From Listeria cornellensis FSL F6-0969 (GTDB taxonomy: Bacteria; Bacillota; Bacilli; Lactobacillales; Listeriaceae): 64,000 nucleotides of DNA. The translations under genes and the position numbers were made by a program. The notes under the pieces are model-generated. The model saw nothing but the letters and a program-made list of their open reading frames with translations. It made no database searches and was not told the DNA's origin. Positions 1-7,598 of the stretch are shown here, piece by piece (position 1 is the stretch's first letter; every line of letters starts with the position of its first letter). The stretch covers positions 1 through 64,000 of the forward strand of contig NZ_AODE01000029.1 in assembly GCF_000525855.1 (NCBI RefSeq), given 5' to 3'.

Positions 1-201
1 TATTGGACTTCGGCTTCTTTTGCAACCTTATCCTTGCATGGCGCCTTCTATGTGATTTCTGTTCGTCGGACCAGAGATTTGCCTTGAGCTTCCTTCAGAT
101 TCCACGTCGCCATGGACACCCTTGCTGTTGGCTAGGTGCTTACCACTACTCGGTCGCACTCGGGACTTTCACCCGTTAGAGTTTGCCCATGCTGGGCAAA
201 C
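1..201 (-). mobile_element. Group II intron, 5' end (domain I), continues beyond the window
   Basis: On the minus strand the sequence from 201 downward matches the remembered start of bacterial group II introns: GTTTGCCCAGCATGGGCAAA at the 5' end, then GGGTGAAAGTCCCGAG, AAGGGTGTCC and GGAATCTGAAGGAAGC, which are conserved domain I segments of intron RNAs that carry an LtrA-type reverse transcriptase. The reverse transcriptase frame would lie to the left of base 1 and is not in the window. The 5' boundary at about 201 is set by this match and is approximate. Recognition is by memory of family sequence, not by a covariance search. Confidence 0.75.
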
Positions 202-287
202 AAAAAATGGCTCCTGTACAATACAGAAACCATCTTCTAGCAAGTGCTTAATTCTTTTTTTACAAGTGTCCTTGACATGGGTACCAC
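202..287 (-). mobile_element. Possible insertion-sequence end interrupted by the group II intron
   Basis: Read on the minus strand, 286-266 is TGGTACCCATGTCAAGGACA, followed by an A-rich stretch and ending at the intron boundary. Its look (TGG...GACAC terminus, no coding frame) resembles a terminal inverted repeat of IS3-family elements in Firmicutes. If so, the intron has inserted just inside this IS end. No transposase is visible and the other end is outside the window, so this is a tentative call. Confidence 0.35.
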
Positions 288-309
288 TTTGATTATGAGT
301 ATCCTAACT

Positions 310-984
310 TCACCTTTTATTTTTCTGGATTTTTTTCCATGCGAGTGCCGCTGTCATAAATCCTCCAACGCCTAGTATCAATTCAAGCAAAGCTCCGCCG
401 CTCATTACGGGGCCTAGGTCTGGCAAAATCATCAACAAGAATACAAGTACAAAAACATACATAACGACAATACCACTGCCTATTAAAAAGTAGGCAGCCA
501 TTGATTTCGATTCTGTGACCGAATAATGCTTCCACAATATGTACCCGCCTATTAAAATACACACGATACAAATAAAAACCATCAAAACGGTCAACACAAA
601 TGTCCCTGCATAAATAACACTATCTTTAGTGACCAGGCCGATAATCCCCATAGCGACTAAAAAGAGACTCATGGCCAAAATTCCTATCAAAACAAACAAC
701 GGAATCTGACTCGTATAATCCGTCTTTGTATTTGGTGATTGCTCCGCCTTTTGTTTCGTCAATTGCCTACCGTAAGCTGTTGCATCCATCCCCAGAACCT
801 GAGCGGGATTTGCTTTTTCTGATGCTACGAGTTGACCCATCGCCTGTAACACAAATGCATCTTTCTCTTGCTCTGACACATTTTTCTCCCCAGCAATTAC
901 CCATTCCACCGTCTTCATATACGCTTGTTTATCAGGCGTTAATTGTTCTCTTTTCTCATCAATCAATTGCTTTTTCGTCAGCAT
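310..984 (-). CDS. DUF1129-like integral membrane protein
   Basis: A 224-residue protein of unknown function. The first ~95 residues are soluble, charged and helical (MLTKKQLIDEKREQL...), followed by four to five hydrophobic segments from about residue 100 to the end and a short basic tail (WKKIQKNKR). This soluble-head plus four-helix layout is typical of DUF1129-type Listeria and lactic acid bacterial membrane proteins. The start at 984 is chosen because GGAGGTGTG precedes it by a normal distance; a longer in-frame extension upstream lacks such a site. It stands alone, divergent from rarD, with the IS/intron remnant just downstream. Confidence 0.6.
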   Translation of the reverse strand: MLTKKQLIDEKREQLTPDKQAYMKTVEWVIAGEKNVSEQEKDAFVLQAMGQLVASEKANPAQVLGMDATAYGRQLTKQKAEQSPNTKTDYTSQIPLFVLIGILAMSLFLVAMGIIGLVTKDSVIYAGTFVLTVLMVFICIVCILIGGYILWKHYSVTESKSMAAYFLIGSGIVVMYVFVLVFLLMILPDLGPVMSGGALLELILGVGGFMTAALAWKKIQKNKR

Positions 985-1128
985 AATCCACACACCTCCT
1001 CCCATTTGTCCTCCCACTATCATATGCGAAAAAAAAATATTTCGGCAACTTATACTTGATTTCCGTCTTTTCATCCCCAAATATGTGTTACAATGGTTCT
1101 ATTATTTTTTAATAGAAAAGGTGAGGGC

Positions 1129-2041
1129 ATGCATTCAGAAAAAAGAAAAAAACGTTAGGTATATTAGCTGCTATTGGGGCTTATACTATCTGGGGAGTAT
1201 TACCGCTATATTGGAAAATGGCTGGGGCAGTTCCAGCTAGCGAAATTCTGGCTTACCGAATTATTTGGTCCTTTGTATTCATGGTTGCCATTATCGCAAT
1301 TCTTGGCAAAACAAAAGAAGTATGGACTGAAATCATCTCCATCTTGAAACGTCCCAAATTAATTGTAGCGATTTCGGTGGCTTCCGTTTTAATTACGGCG
1401 AATTGGTTTATATTTATCTTCACCGTCAATGATGGACATGTCATCAGCGCAAGTCTCGGCTATTATATTAATCCATTGGTCAACGTGCTACTTGCTACCG
1501 TCTTCTTAAAAGAGAAACTTAGCCGTGGCGAGATGTTAGCCGTACTATCTGCGGCTATCGGTGTTCTTATTTTAGCCATTCATCAAGGTATATTCCCTTG
1601 GGCTGCTATTTCAATGGCTGTCACATTCGGCCTTTATGGACTCATTAAAAAAATTAGTACCCATCAGCGCGTGGGGTGGGCTAACGATTGAAACACTAAT
1701 TATGACACCATTTGCGCTCATCTTTTTAGTATTTTTCGCGCAAGATGCTTTCATGCGATTCGGTTTCGATACAAATCTCGTTCTTTTTGGAGCTGGCGTC
1801 GTTACGGCAATTCCTCTACTCCTTTTTGCAACAAGTGCAAGGCGGATATCTTACGTGATGCTTGGCTTCATTCAATACGTTGGGCCGACGCTCATGCTCA
1901 TACTCGGCGTCTTTGTTTTCCACGAAGCCTTCGACAGCACACAACTCATCGCGTTCCTTTTCATCTGGGCCGCCTTGCTAATTTTCACAATTTCCCACCT
2001 AGTTATCGCATCAAAACTAAAAAAAAGCAACGGTATCATAA
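1129..2041 (+). CDS. rarD: RarD/EamA family transporter, frame broken by three homopolymer indels
   Basis: Ten-helix drug/metabolite-transporter family permease of the RarD (chloramphenicol-sensitive protein) type: after repair it reads MHSEKRKKTLGILAAIGAYT..., with the EamA motifs WGVLPLYWK near the start, NWFIFIFTVNDGHVISASLGYYINPL in two stretches in the first half, and QYVGPTLMLILGVFVFHE in the second. As sequenced it falls into separate frames: one A too few at 1146-1152, one A too many at 1647-1653 and one too many at 2019-2026. Repair of the last gives a stop at 2039-2041, just ahead of a terminator. RBS AAAAGGTGAGG precedes ATG 1129. Substrate unknown. Confidence 0.82.
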
Positions 2042-2046
2042 TAGCT

Positions 2047-2086
2047 AAGAGGCAAGGTCTATCAACGACTTCTTGCCTCTTTTTAT
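2047..2086 (+). terminator. Rho-independent terminator after rarD
   Basis: Perfect 10-bp stem AAGAGGCAAG (2047-2056) and CTTGCCTCTT (2072-2081), followed by T-rich sequence. Confidence 0.85.
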
Positions 2087-2103
2087 TAACAAAAACTTTA
2101 TCC

Positions 2104-2165
2104 TTTACATTTTATAGGATTAGCGATATACTAAAATCAACAGTTGTAACAATTATAGTTACAAC
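2104..2165 (+). promoter_or_regulatory. Promoter with downstream operator-like inverted repeat
   Basis: TTTACA at 2104-2109 and TATACT at 2127-2132 are separated by 17 bases. Just downstream is a perfect 8-bp inverted repeat, GTTGTAAC (2143-2150) and GTTACAAC (2158-2165), with a 7-base centre, placed where a repressor would block initiation. MarR/HxlR-family regulators often bind such sites before NAD(P)-dependent reductases of this type; no regulator gene is adjacent, so the identity of the protein is open. Confidence 0.6.
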
Positions 2166-2189
2166 GTAATTATAAGGAGGTTATTTATT

Positions 2190-2822
2190 ATGAAAATTGG
2201 AATTATCGGAGCAACAGGTCGTACAGGTTCACGTGTATTAACCGAGGCAAAAAATCGAGGTCATGAAGTAACAGCCATCGTCCGTAATGCTAGCAAACTA
2301 GCGGATAATGATATCGCAGTTATGGAAAAGGATATTTTCAGTCTCACCAAGGAAGATGTCGCTGGATTTGATGTTTTGGTGGATGCTTTTAGCGCGCCAA
2401 TTGAAGCATCGGATAATCATTGGAAATCGGTGGATCATCTGATTACAGAATTAAATGGAACGATCGCGCCTCGTCTCATCGTTGTCGGTGGTGCAGCAAG
2501 CTCGTTGGTAGATGATAAAGGGACTCGCGTTCTAGATACACCATCTTTCAAAGAAGCTCCCTACTACGCGACAGGAGCTGCACAAGCGATTCAATTAGAT
2601 CACTTGAAATCAGACGCAACGTTTGACTGGACATATGTTAGCCCCGCAGGATTGTTCGAGCCAGGAGAGCGCACAGGTACTTATACAATAGGAACAGACG
2701 AACTCATTGTTGATGCAAAAGGAAACAGCTACATCAGTATGGAAGACTATGCGATTGCACTTATGGACGAAGCAGAAAATGCAAACCATATACGCGCCCG
2801 TTTCACAGTTGGACAGCGATAA
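2190..2822 (+). CDS. NAD(P)-binding atypical SDR (NmrA/YwnB-like)
   Basis: A 210-residue Rossmann protein. The N-terminal dinucleotide-binding loop GIIGATGRTGS starts at residue 4, the form used by atypical SDR proteins (biliverdin reductase B / NmrA-like, B. subtilis YwnB type) that bind NAD(P)H. The later YATGAAQAIQLDHLKSD and DWTYVSPAGLFEPG segments are also usual for that group. It probably acts as a soluble oxidoreductase or redox sensor; the substrate is unknown. RBS AAGGAGG lies 8 bases before ATG 2190. It is a single-gene unit with its own promoter and operator-like repeat and a shared terminator downstream. Confidence 0.8.
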   Translation: MKIGIIGATGRTGSRVLTEAKNRGHEVTAIVRNASKLADNDIAVMEKDIFSLTKEDVAGFDVLVDAFSAPIEASDNHWKSVDHLITELNGTIAPRLIVVGGAASSLVDDKGTRVLDTPSFKEAPYYATGAAQAIQLDHLKSDATFDWTYVSPAGLFEPGERTGTYTIGTDELIVDAKGNSYISMEDYAIALMDEAENANHIRARFTVGQR

Positions 2823-2829
2823 ACAAAAA

Positions 2830-2877
2830 AGGAAGTACGACTAACCCTCAAAATAAAGAGTTGGTCGTGCTTCCTTT
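2830..2877. terminator. Bidirectional terminator between convergent genes
   Basis: Long imperfect stem AAGGAAGTACGACTAAC / GTTGGTCGTGCTTCCTT with a 14-base loop, A-rich on the left and T-rich on the right, between the SDR gene and the lipoprotein gene. Confidence 0.8.
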
Positions 2878-2892
2878 TCTTGTATCAGTGTT

Positions 2893-3534
2893 TTACGACT
2901 GAACAGTACCAGTGAAGAAGGCTAAATAAAGATTTTGTGCAAACTTGTCTGCATCTTTAATTTTCCACTGATCTTTGTTAGATTCTAGATTCATTTTCAC
3001 TTTAACGGCTTTCTCAGAAACTTTTGCTTTTGCGATTGTTTCTTGATAAACGTCAAGCATTGCAGTAGCCGCTTTTTTCGCATCGGTTTGAATCGACGGA
3101 TCGGCTTTTACTTTGGCTTGTAAAGCAGTTGTCATTTCTGCTTGTACGCCTGTCATATCAAGGCCGTTAACAGAAATCTCAACAGTTGGTTTGTCTTTAT
3201 CATCATTTGTTACTTTTGTAGTATATTTTGTTACTTCTTTTACGCGTTTAGCAAACGTATCGTATAATTTATCAACCTCATCATCGATACTACCATCTGT
3301 AATGTTTAGGCTACTTGTAAACCCTTTTTTGAAGCCTGTTTTGATTTCTTTTTCTAGGTCCTTCGCATCTTCACCAAATACGTCCTCGAACTTATCTGTG
3401 TCTTTATTGAAGATGATTGTGTTGACAGCAATATCTGCCGCTTCTTTCGGTTCTACAGCACTACTTCCACATGCAGCTAGGGTAATCGCAGCTGTTAAAA
3501 CAACGACAAGCATTAAAGCTAACTTTTTCTTCAT
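2893..3534 (-). CDS. DUF5105-type lipoprotein (copy 1)
   Basis: A 213-residue secreted lipoprotein. The signal peptide MKKKLALMLVVVLTAAITLAAC ends in a lipobox LAAC, so the mature protein starts with a lipidated Cys. The mature part is charged and helical, with the ordered segments EAADIAVNTIIFNKD, YTTKVTNDDKDKPTVEISVNG and WKIKDADKFAQNLYLAFF; this is the layout of Listeria DUF5105 lipoproteins of unknown role. Start 3534 follows AAAGGAGTG. It is a close paralogue of the next gene downstream on the map (3680-4335); even the sequence before the start codons is similar, so the pair is a tandem duplication. Confidence 0.75.
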   Translation of the reverse strand: MKKKLALMLVVVLTAAITLAACGSSAVEPKEAADIAVNTIIFNKDTDKFEDVFGEDAKDLEKEIKTGFKKGFTSSLNITDGSIDDEVDKLYDTFAKRVKEVTKYTTKVTNDDKDKPTVEISVNGLDMTGVQAEMTTALQAKVKADPSIQTDAKKAATAMLDVYQETIAKAKVSEKAVKVKMNLESNKDQWKIKDADKFAQNLYLAFFTGTVQS

Positions 3535-3679
3535 GTGATACACTCCTTTTTCCCAACCTTATTTTCATACACTACCTATTTTAAAGGAATCCCAACAGAT
3601 TACAAGTATTTAGACGGGAAAATATCAAATAACAGTTTAATTTTATACACTTTCTCAACATGATCACTTCAAAATTATT

Positions 3680-4335
3680 TTATTGCGCTGTTCCTGTTCC
3701 AGTAAAGAAGGCTCGGTACAAATTGTTTGCAAATGTTTCGTCATCTTTAATCTTCCAATGTTCTTTGTTCGCCTCTAGATTCAGCTTTACTTGGACTGCT
3801 TTTTTGGGAAGGCTTTACTTCTGCTTTTGGAATCGTTGCTTTATAACCTGCAATGACCGCTTTTGCATTTTTCTTTGCATCTTTTTCGATAGATGGGTCT
3901 GCTTTCACTTTTGCTTTAAAAGCGGCCGATCTTTCTGCTCGTAAACTAGCCATATCAAGACCGTTTACCGAAATTTCAACAGTTGGTTTTTTCTTATCAT
4001 CATTTGTTACCTTTGATGTATATTTTGTTACTTCTTTTGCGCGTTTTACATAGGCATCATACAATTCGCCTATGTCATCATTCATACTGCCATCCGTTAT
4101 TTTTATATTCGCTGCAAACCTTTTTGTGAAACTTTCTTTATAGCTTTTTTGTAAAGCTGTAGCACTTTTACCAAATGTATCTTTGTACTTCTCGACATCT
4201 TTATTGAAGATAATCGTATTCACAGCGATATCTGCTGCTTCTTTTGGTTCTACAGTATTGCTACTTCCACATGCACTTAGGGTAATCACAGCTGTCAAAA
4301 CGACTACGGACATTAAAATAAGCTTTTTTTTTCAT
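3680..4335 (-). CDS. DUF5105-type lipoprotein (copy 2), two homopolymer frameshifts
   Basis: Tandem paralogue of 2893-3534. As sequenced, the frame opens only inside the signal peptide and ends in unrelated residues. Removing one A from the 9-base run at 4324-4332 gives MKKKLILMSVVVLTAVITLSAC with a lipobox and a good RBS (GAGGAGTG), and removing one from the 6-base run at 3800-3805 restores the ending EHWKIKDDETFANNLYRAFF found in the paralogue, with a stop at 3680-3682. Function unknown; secreted and lipid-anchored. Confidence 0.72.
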
Positions 4336-4469
4336 GTACTACACTCCTCATTGTCAACCTTTTTATCACACTCATCTTATTCTAAAGGAATCCAGTCCGA
4401 TTACAAGTGCTTGGACAATACCGTCACAAAGTATACATAAAATGGCTATAATTGCATACCCCTTTACTT

Positions 4470-5246
4470 TTAGTTTGCCTTCTTTGGAATGCTTGGAATA
4501 AATTTGGACGTTCGTTTGGCATAGGCCTGAAAATCGGGGCGGTCCTTGTACTTCTTCTCGAGTAATGGCACGCCAGATACGAATAAAAGTAGCAACGTAA
4601 TAATAACGGGACCAATAATGCCCCAAAGACTTGCTACCCCAGTGATACTTACTAGAAAAATGCCCCACCAACTAAGCGCCTCGCCAAAATAATTTGGATG
4701 ACGCGTATATTTCCAAAGTCCCGTCATGATGAGTTTGCCTTTGTTTTCTGGATTTTTTTTTGAAACGGCGCAGTTGTTCGTCTCCAGCCACTTCGAAAAA
4801 GAAGCCAATAATCCAAACGGCAATTCCCGCATAATTCCACCATACGAGCGCGTCTGCCGAGGTTGTATTCACAAGCAAAATTGGCAAACTAATAATATAA
4901 AGCAACACGCCTTGTAAAATAAAAACATTCAAATACGCTTTCAATTTAGCGAAATGAGTCCCCCATCGTTTACGCATATTCACATAGCGATAGTCCTCTG
5001 GCTTCCCGATATTCCGATTCGCTAAGTGTAGAAACAAGCGCATGCCCCAAATAAAAACGAAGATGGTTACAATCAAGCCTTGCGTCGTCATCTCGCCACC
5101 GAAAAAAAAACGTATAGAGCGCGACGATAACAAATCCCGGTCCCCACGCTAAATCTACAATCGAGTTATTTTTTTAATTTTTGCGCCCATAAGAACAGAA
5201 TTGTAAAGTAAATCCATAATAATAAGCCTGCTATCCAATATATCAT
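4470..5246 (-). CDS. DUF1295 / steroid 5-alpha-reductase-like membrane protein, three homopolymer indels
   Basis: Multi-pass membrane protein of the DUF1295 family, which shares its fold with isoprenylcysteine methyltransferases and steroid 5-alpha-reductases; the bacterial substrate is unknown. Seen after repair: [20 protein letters not shown] start, [11 protein letters not shown] motif, [10 protein letters not shown], and the C-terminal cofactor-like motif [20 protein letters not shown]. Runs at 5169-5175 (one base short), 5102-5110 and near 4750-4758 (one base long each) break the frame. ATG 5246 has RBS GGGGAGG and overlaps the stop of the DAK2-DegV gene, so it is the last gene of that operon. 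Confidence 0.78.
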
Positions 5247-5247
5247 C

Positions 5248-7029
5248 TTATATTTCCTCCCCTTCATCTAACTGCATCCGAATCGCAATCGCCACACAGC
5301 CTACCCCAGCACTCATCGCAATAATGGACGAAATCTCCATCACATAGGCAGGCGACTTCCCAACAATCTGCGTAAACAATGCTTCATATTCCGCCGCTCG
5401 TTCCGGCGTGTGTGCATGGACAATCGCATATTCCGCGATTTGACCTTGTGCAAGCATCTTCTTCACGCGTGCTGCAATTTTCTTCGTGCTTCCCAGCAAA
5501 CTAAAAGCAATATCGCTCACCGTTCCAGCACCCGTATCAGACAATGAAACGACTGGCTTCAAGCCTAGCGTATTCCCAATCGCGCCACCCTTTTCACCGA
5601 GACGCCCCGACCGAATCATTGCATCCAAGTTAGGCACGCTGACAAATATCTTCGTTTGCGAAATGCTCTGCATCACGAACGACTGCACTTCCGCAAACGT
5701 TTTCCCGAGCGCAATTTCTTCCGCAGCCGCCTTCACGAGCAATCCTTGCGCACCCGAATTTTGCCGCGTGTCCAACACCACAATATCACTCGATACACTC
5801 GCAGCCGCTTTTTTCACCGTTTCATGCGTACCGCTAAGTTTCCCAGATACCGTCAAAACAAGCACGTGCTCATAATGATTCGCCAAAAATGACAACTGAT
5901 TCGCGACCGCTTTCACACTTGGCTGAGATGAAGTCGGATACGCATCACTGTCCTCTAGACGCTCAAACAGCGTGCCCGTATCCATCGTGATTTTATCCAA
6001 ATAATCATTCCCGGCAAGCGCGATGTGTAGCGGGATAACTTGAATCTGATATTCCTCCATCACGCTCTGCGGCAAATCCGCCACCGAATCCGTCACCAAT
6101 GCAATCCGATATTTCCGATGATGAATCACGTCAAATTGATTCTGCATATCATCCACTTTCTGCTGCATCATCACGCCATAATCAGCCAAATAAGCACAAA
6201 CCTCGCGCGGCTCATCCGTATGAATATGTACCCGAATTTTCGTATCCGTTCCCGCGACAATCAGAGAATCGCCAAATGACGCCAATCCCGACTGAATCTC
6301 GTCCGCGTCGAACCCTTCCCCCTGTAGCAAAACCTCCGTACAATAACGAAACACAGGCGCTTGATCCAAAACTTCCTCCTTTACCAATCGCGACAAGCTC
6401 ACCGTCTCCGCCACATATGCCTCGTCATTAATTACCGATGTAAACCCTTCAACAAACGTGAAAAAACCCTTCGCACCAGCGTCCACAACCCCATTATCCC
6501 GCAAAACGCGCAACATATTCGGCGTGCTTTCCAAAGCCGCTTTAGCCTGTTTCAACGCATTTACCAACACCTCTTGAAAAGTAGCACCATGATCCTTCGC
6601 CTGCGCAATCGCCTCCGACCACGCCCGAATCACCGTAATCATCGTACCTTCCACCGGATTTCCCATCGCGTTATACGCATAATCAGCACCGCCCGCGACA
6701 CTACGCGCAAAACAGCCCAACGAAACACGTTTATCATCCGATAAATGAAAATGCATACCATTCACATATTGCGCAAAAATAATCCCTGAGTTCCCGCGAG
6801 CACCAAATAAAGCCGCCTCTGAAATCGTATATAGCGTCTCTTTTGCCGATTCAGCGATTTTCGACTCTTCCACAATCGATAACATTGTCGACGCGAGATT
6901 ACTTCCAGTATCACCGTCTGCCACAGGAAAAACATTGATTGCATTCAACCCATCCTTTGCATCAATAACCGCCCTGGCACCACCTAAAAAGGCATGATAC
7001 AACTTTTTACTATCTAAAAAATCCGTCAT
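5248..7029 (-). CDS. DAK2 (DhaL-like) and DegV fusion protein
   Basis: A 593-residue two-domain protein. Residues ~1-200 are a DAK2/DhaL ATP-binding domain (NVFPVADGDTGSNLASTM, GARGNSGIIFAQ, GNPVEGTMITVIRAW). Residues ~310-593 are a DegV fatty-acid-binding domain (YRIALVTDSVADLPQSVMEE, YPTSSQPS, SVPNLDAMIRSGRLG). In the FakAB fatty-acid kinase these functions are split: FakA phosphorylates an acyl chain held by the separate DegV protein FakB. The fusion therefore probably phosphorylates or handles a fatty acid in cis. Start 7029 was chosen because AAGGTGGGG precedes it and MTDFLDSKKLYHAF is family-like. It sits 17 bases after the DUF2177 gene and is translationally coupled to the DUF1295 gene. 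Confidence 0.85.
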   Translation of the reverse strand: MTDFLDSKKLYHAFLGGARAVIDAKDGLNAINVFPVADGDTGSNLASTMLSIVEESKIAESAKETLYTISEAALFGARGNSGIIFAQYVNGMHFHLSDDKRVSLGCFARSVAGGADYAYNAMGNPVEGTMITVIRAWSEAIAQAKDHGATFQEVLVNALKQAKAALESTPNMLRVLRDNGVVDAGAKGFFTFVEGFTSVINDEAYVAETVSLSRLVKEEVLDQAPVFRYCTEVLLQGEGFDADEIQSGLASFGDSLIVAGTDTKIRVHIHTDEPREVCAYLADYGVMMQQKVDDMQNQFDVIHHRKYRIALVTDSVADLPQSVMEEYQIQVIPLHIALAGNDYLDKITMDTGTLFERLEDSDAYPTSSQPSVKAVANQLSFLANHYEHVLVLTVSGKLSGTHETVKKAAASVSSDIVVLDTRQNSGAQGLLVKAAAEEIALGKTFAEVQSFVMQSISQTKIFVSVPNLDAMIRSGRLGEKGGAIGNTLGLKPVVSLSDTGAGTVSDIAFSLLGSTKKIAARVKKMLAQGQIAEYAIVHAHTPERAAEYEALFTQIVGKSPAYVMEISSIIAMSAGVGCVAIAIRMQLDEGEEI

Positions 7030-7046
7030 TGTTCCCGTCCCCACCT

Positions 7047-7454
7047 TCATGAAATCTGCCATACTTTTGCTAGCCAGAATACAATACCCGACGTTGCTGC
7101 CGTAATAAACGCGCCCCAGCATAAATCAATCACCGTGACAAGCATCGGCCAATCTTTTAGCGTCGCCAAGTTCGTTAAATCGTATGTCGCATAACAAAGC
7201 AATCCTAAAAACGCTCCTGCAAAAATCGCAAACTGGAGGCTGTCTTTTGCAAGCGCTGGCTCAATAACAAAAAAGACCATCCCACCAACAAACAAAAGAT
7301 AAAACAAAAGCGCCGCGCCAAATCGCATATTCGTTGCCATCAAATCGCCCAAATAATGCTTATATAAATTCTTGGCAATAAGCCCTAGCCACACAGCATC
7401 AATCACTAAAAAGACAACAAAGGCGATTCCAGCAAGCTTCGCGAAATATATCAT
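7047..7454 (-). CDS. DUF2177 family membrane protein
   Basis: A 135-residue protein with four hydrophobic helices and the DUF2177 signature near the first helix (FLVIDAVWLGLIAKNLY) and in the third (FLGLLCYATYDLTNLATLKDWP). Function unknown. Start 7454 follows GGAAGGGGGG; a longer frame upstream lacks a site. It is the first gene of an operon with the DAK2-DegV fusion and a DUF1295 protein, suggesting a lipid or membrane role. A TATAAT lies at 7500-7505 on the minus strand as a possible -10. Confidence 0.8.
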   Translation of the reverse strand: MIYFAKLAGIAFVVFLVIDAVWLGLIAKNLYKHYLGDLMATNMRFGAALLFYLLFVGGMVFFVIEPALAKDSLQFAIFAGAFLGLLCYATYDLTNLATLKDWPMLVTVIDLCWGAFITAATSGIVFWLAKVWQIS

Positions 7455-7555
7455 CGTGAATCCCCCCTTCCTGTTTTCATTTACCCGTTCTACGTTCAAA
7501 TTATAGCAATGAAGTAGTAAGTTTAGCTATTTTCCTGTTTGTGAACTTTTTTACA

Positions 7556-7590
7556 TTAAAAACAGGCTTCCTGATAATCAAGAAACCTGT
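7556..7590 (-). terminator. Terminator after the dehydratase-activase gene
   Basis: Minus-strand stem ACAGGTTTC / GAAGCCTGT followed by TTTTTAATG. Confidence 0.8.
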
Positions 7591-7598
7591 CTCTATGC

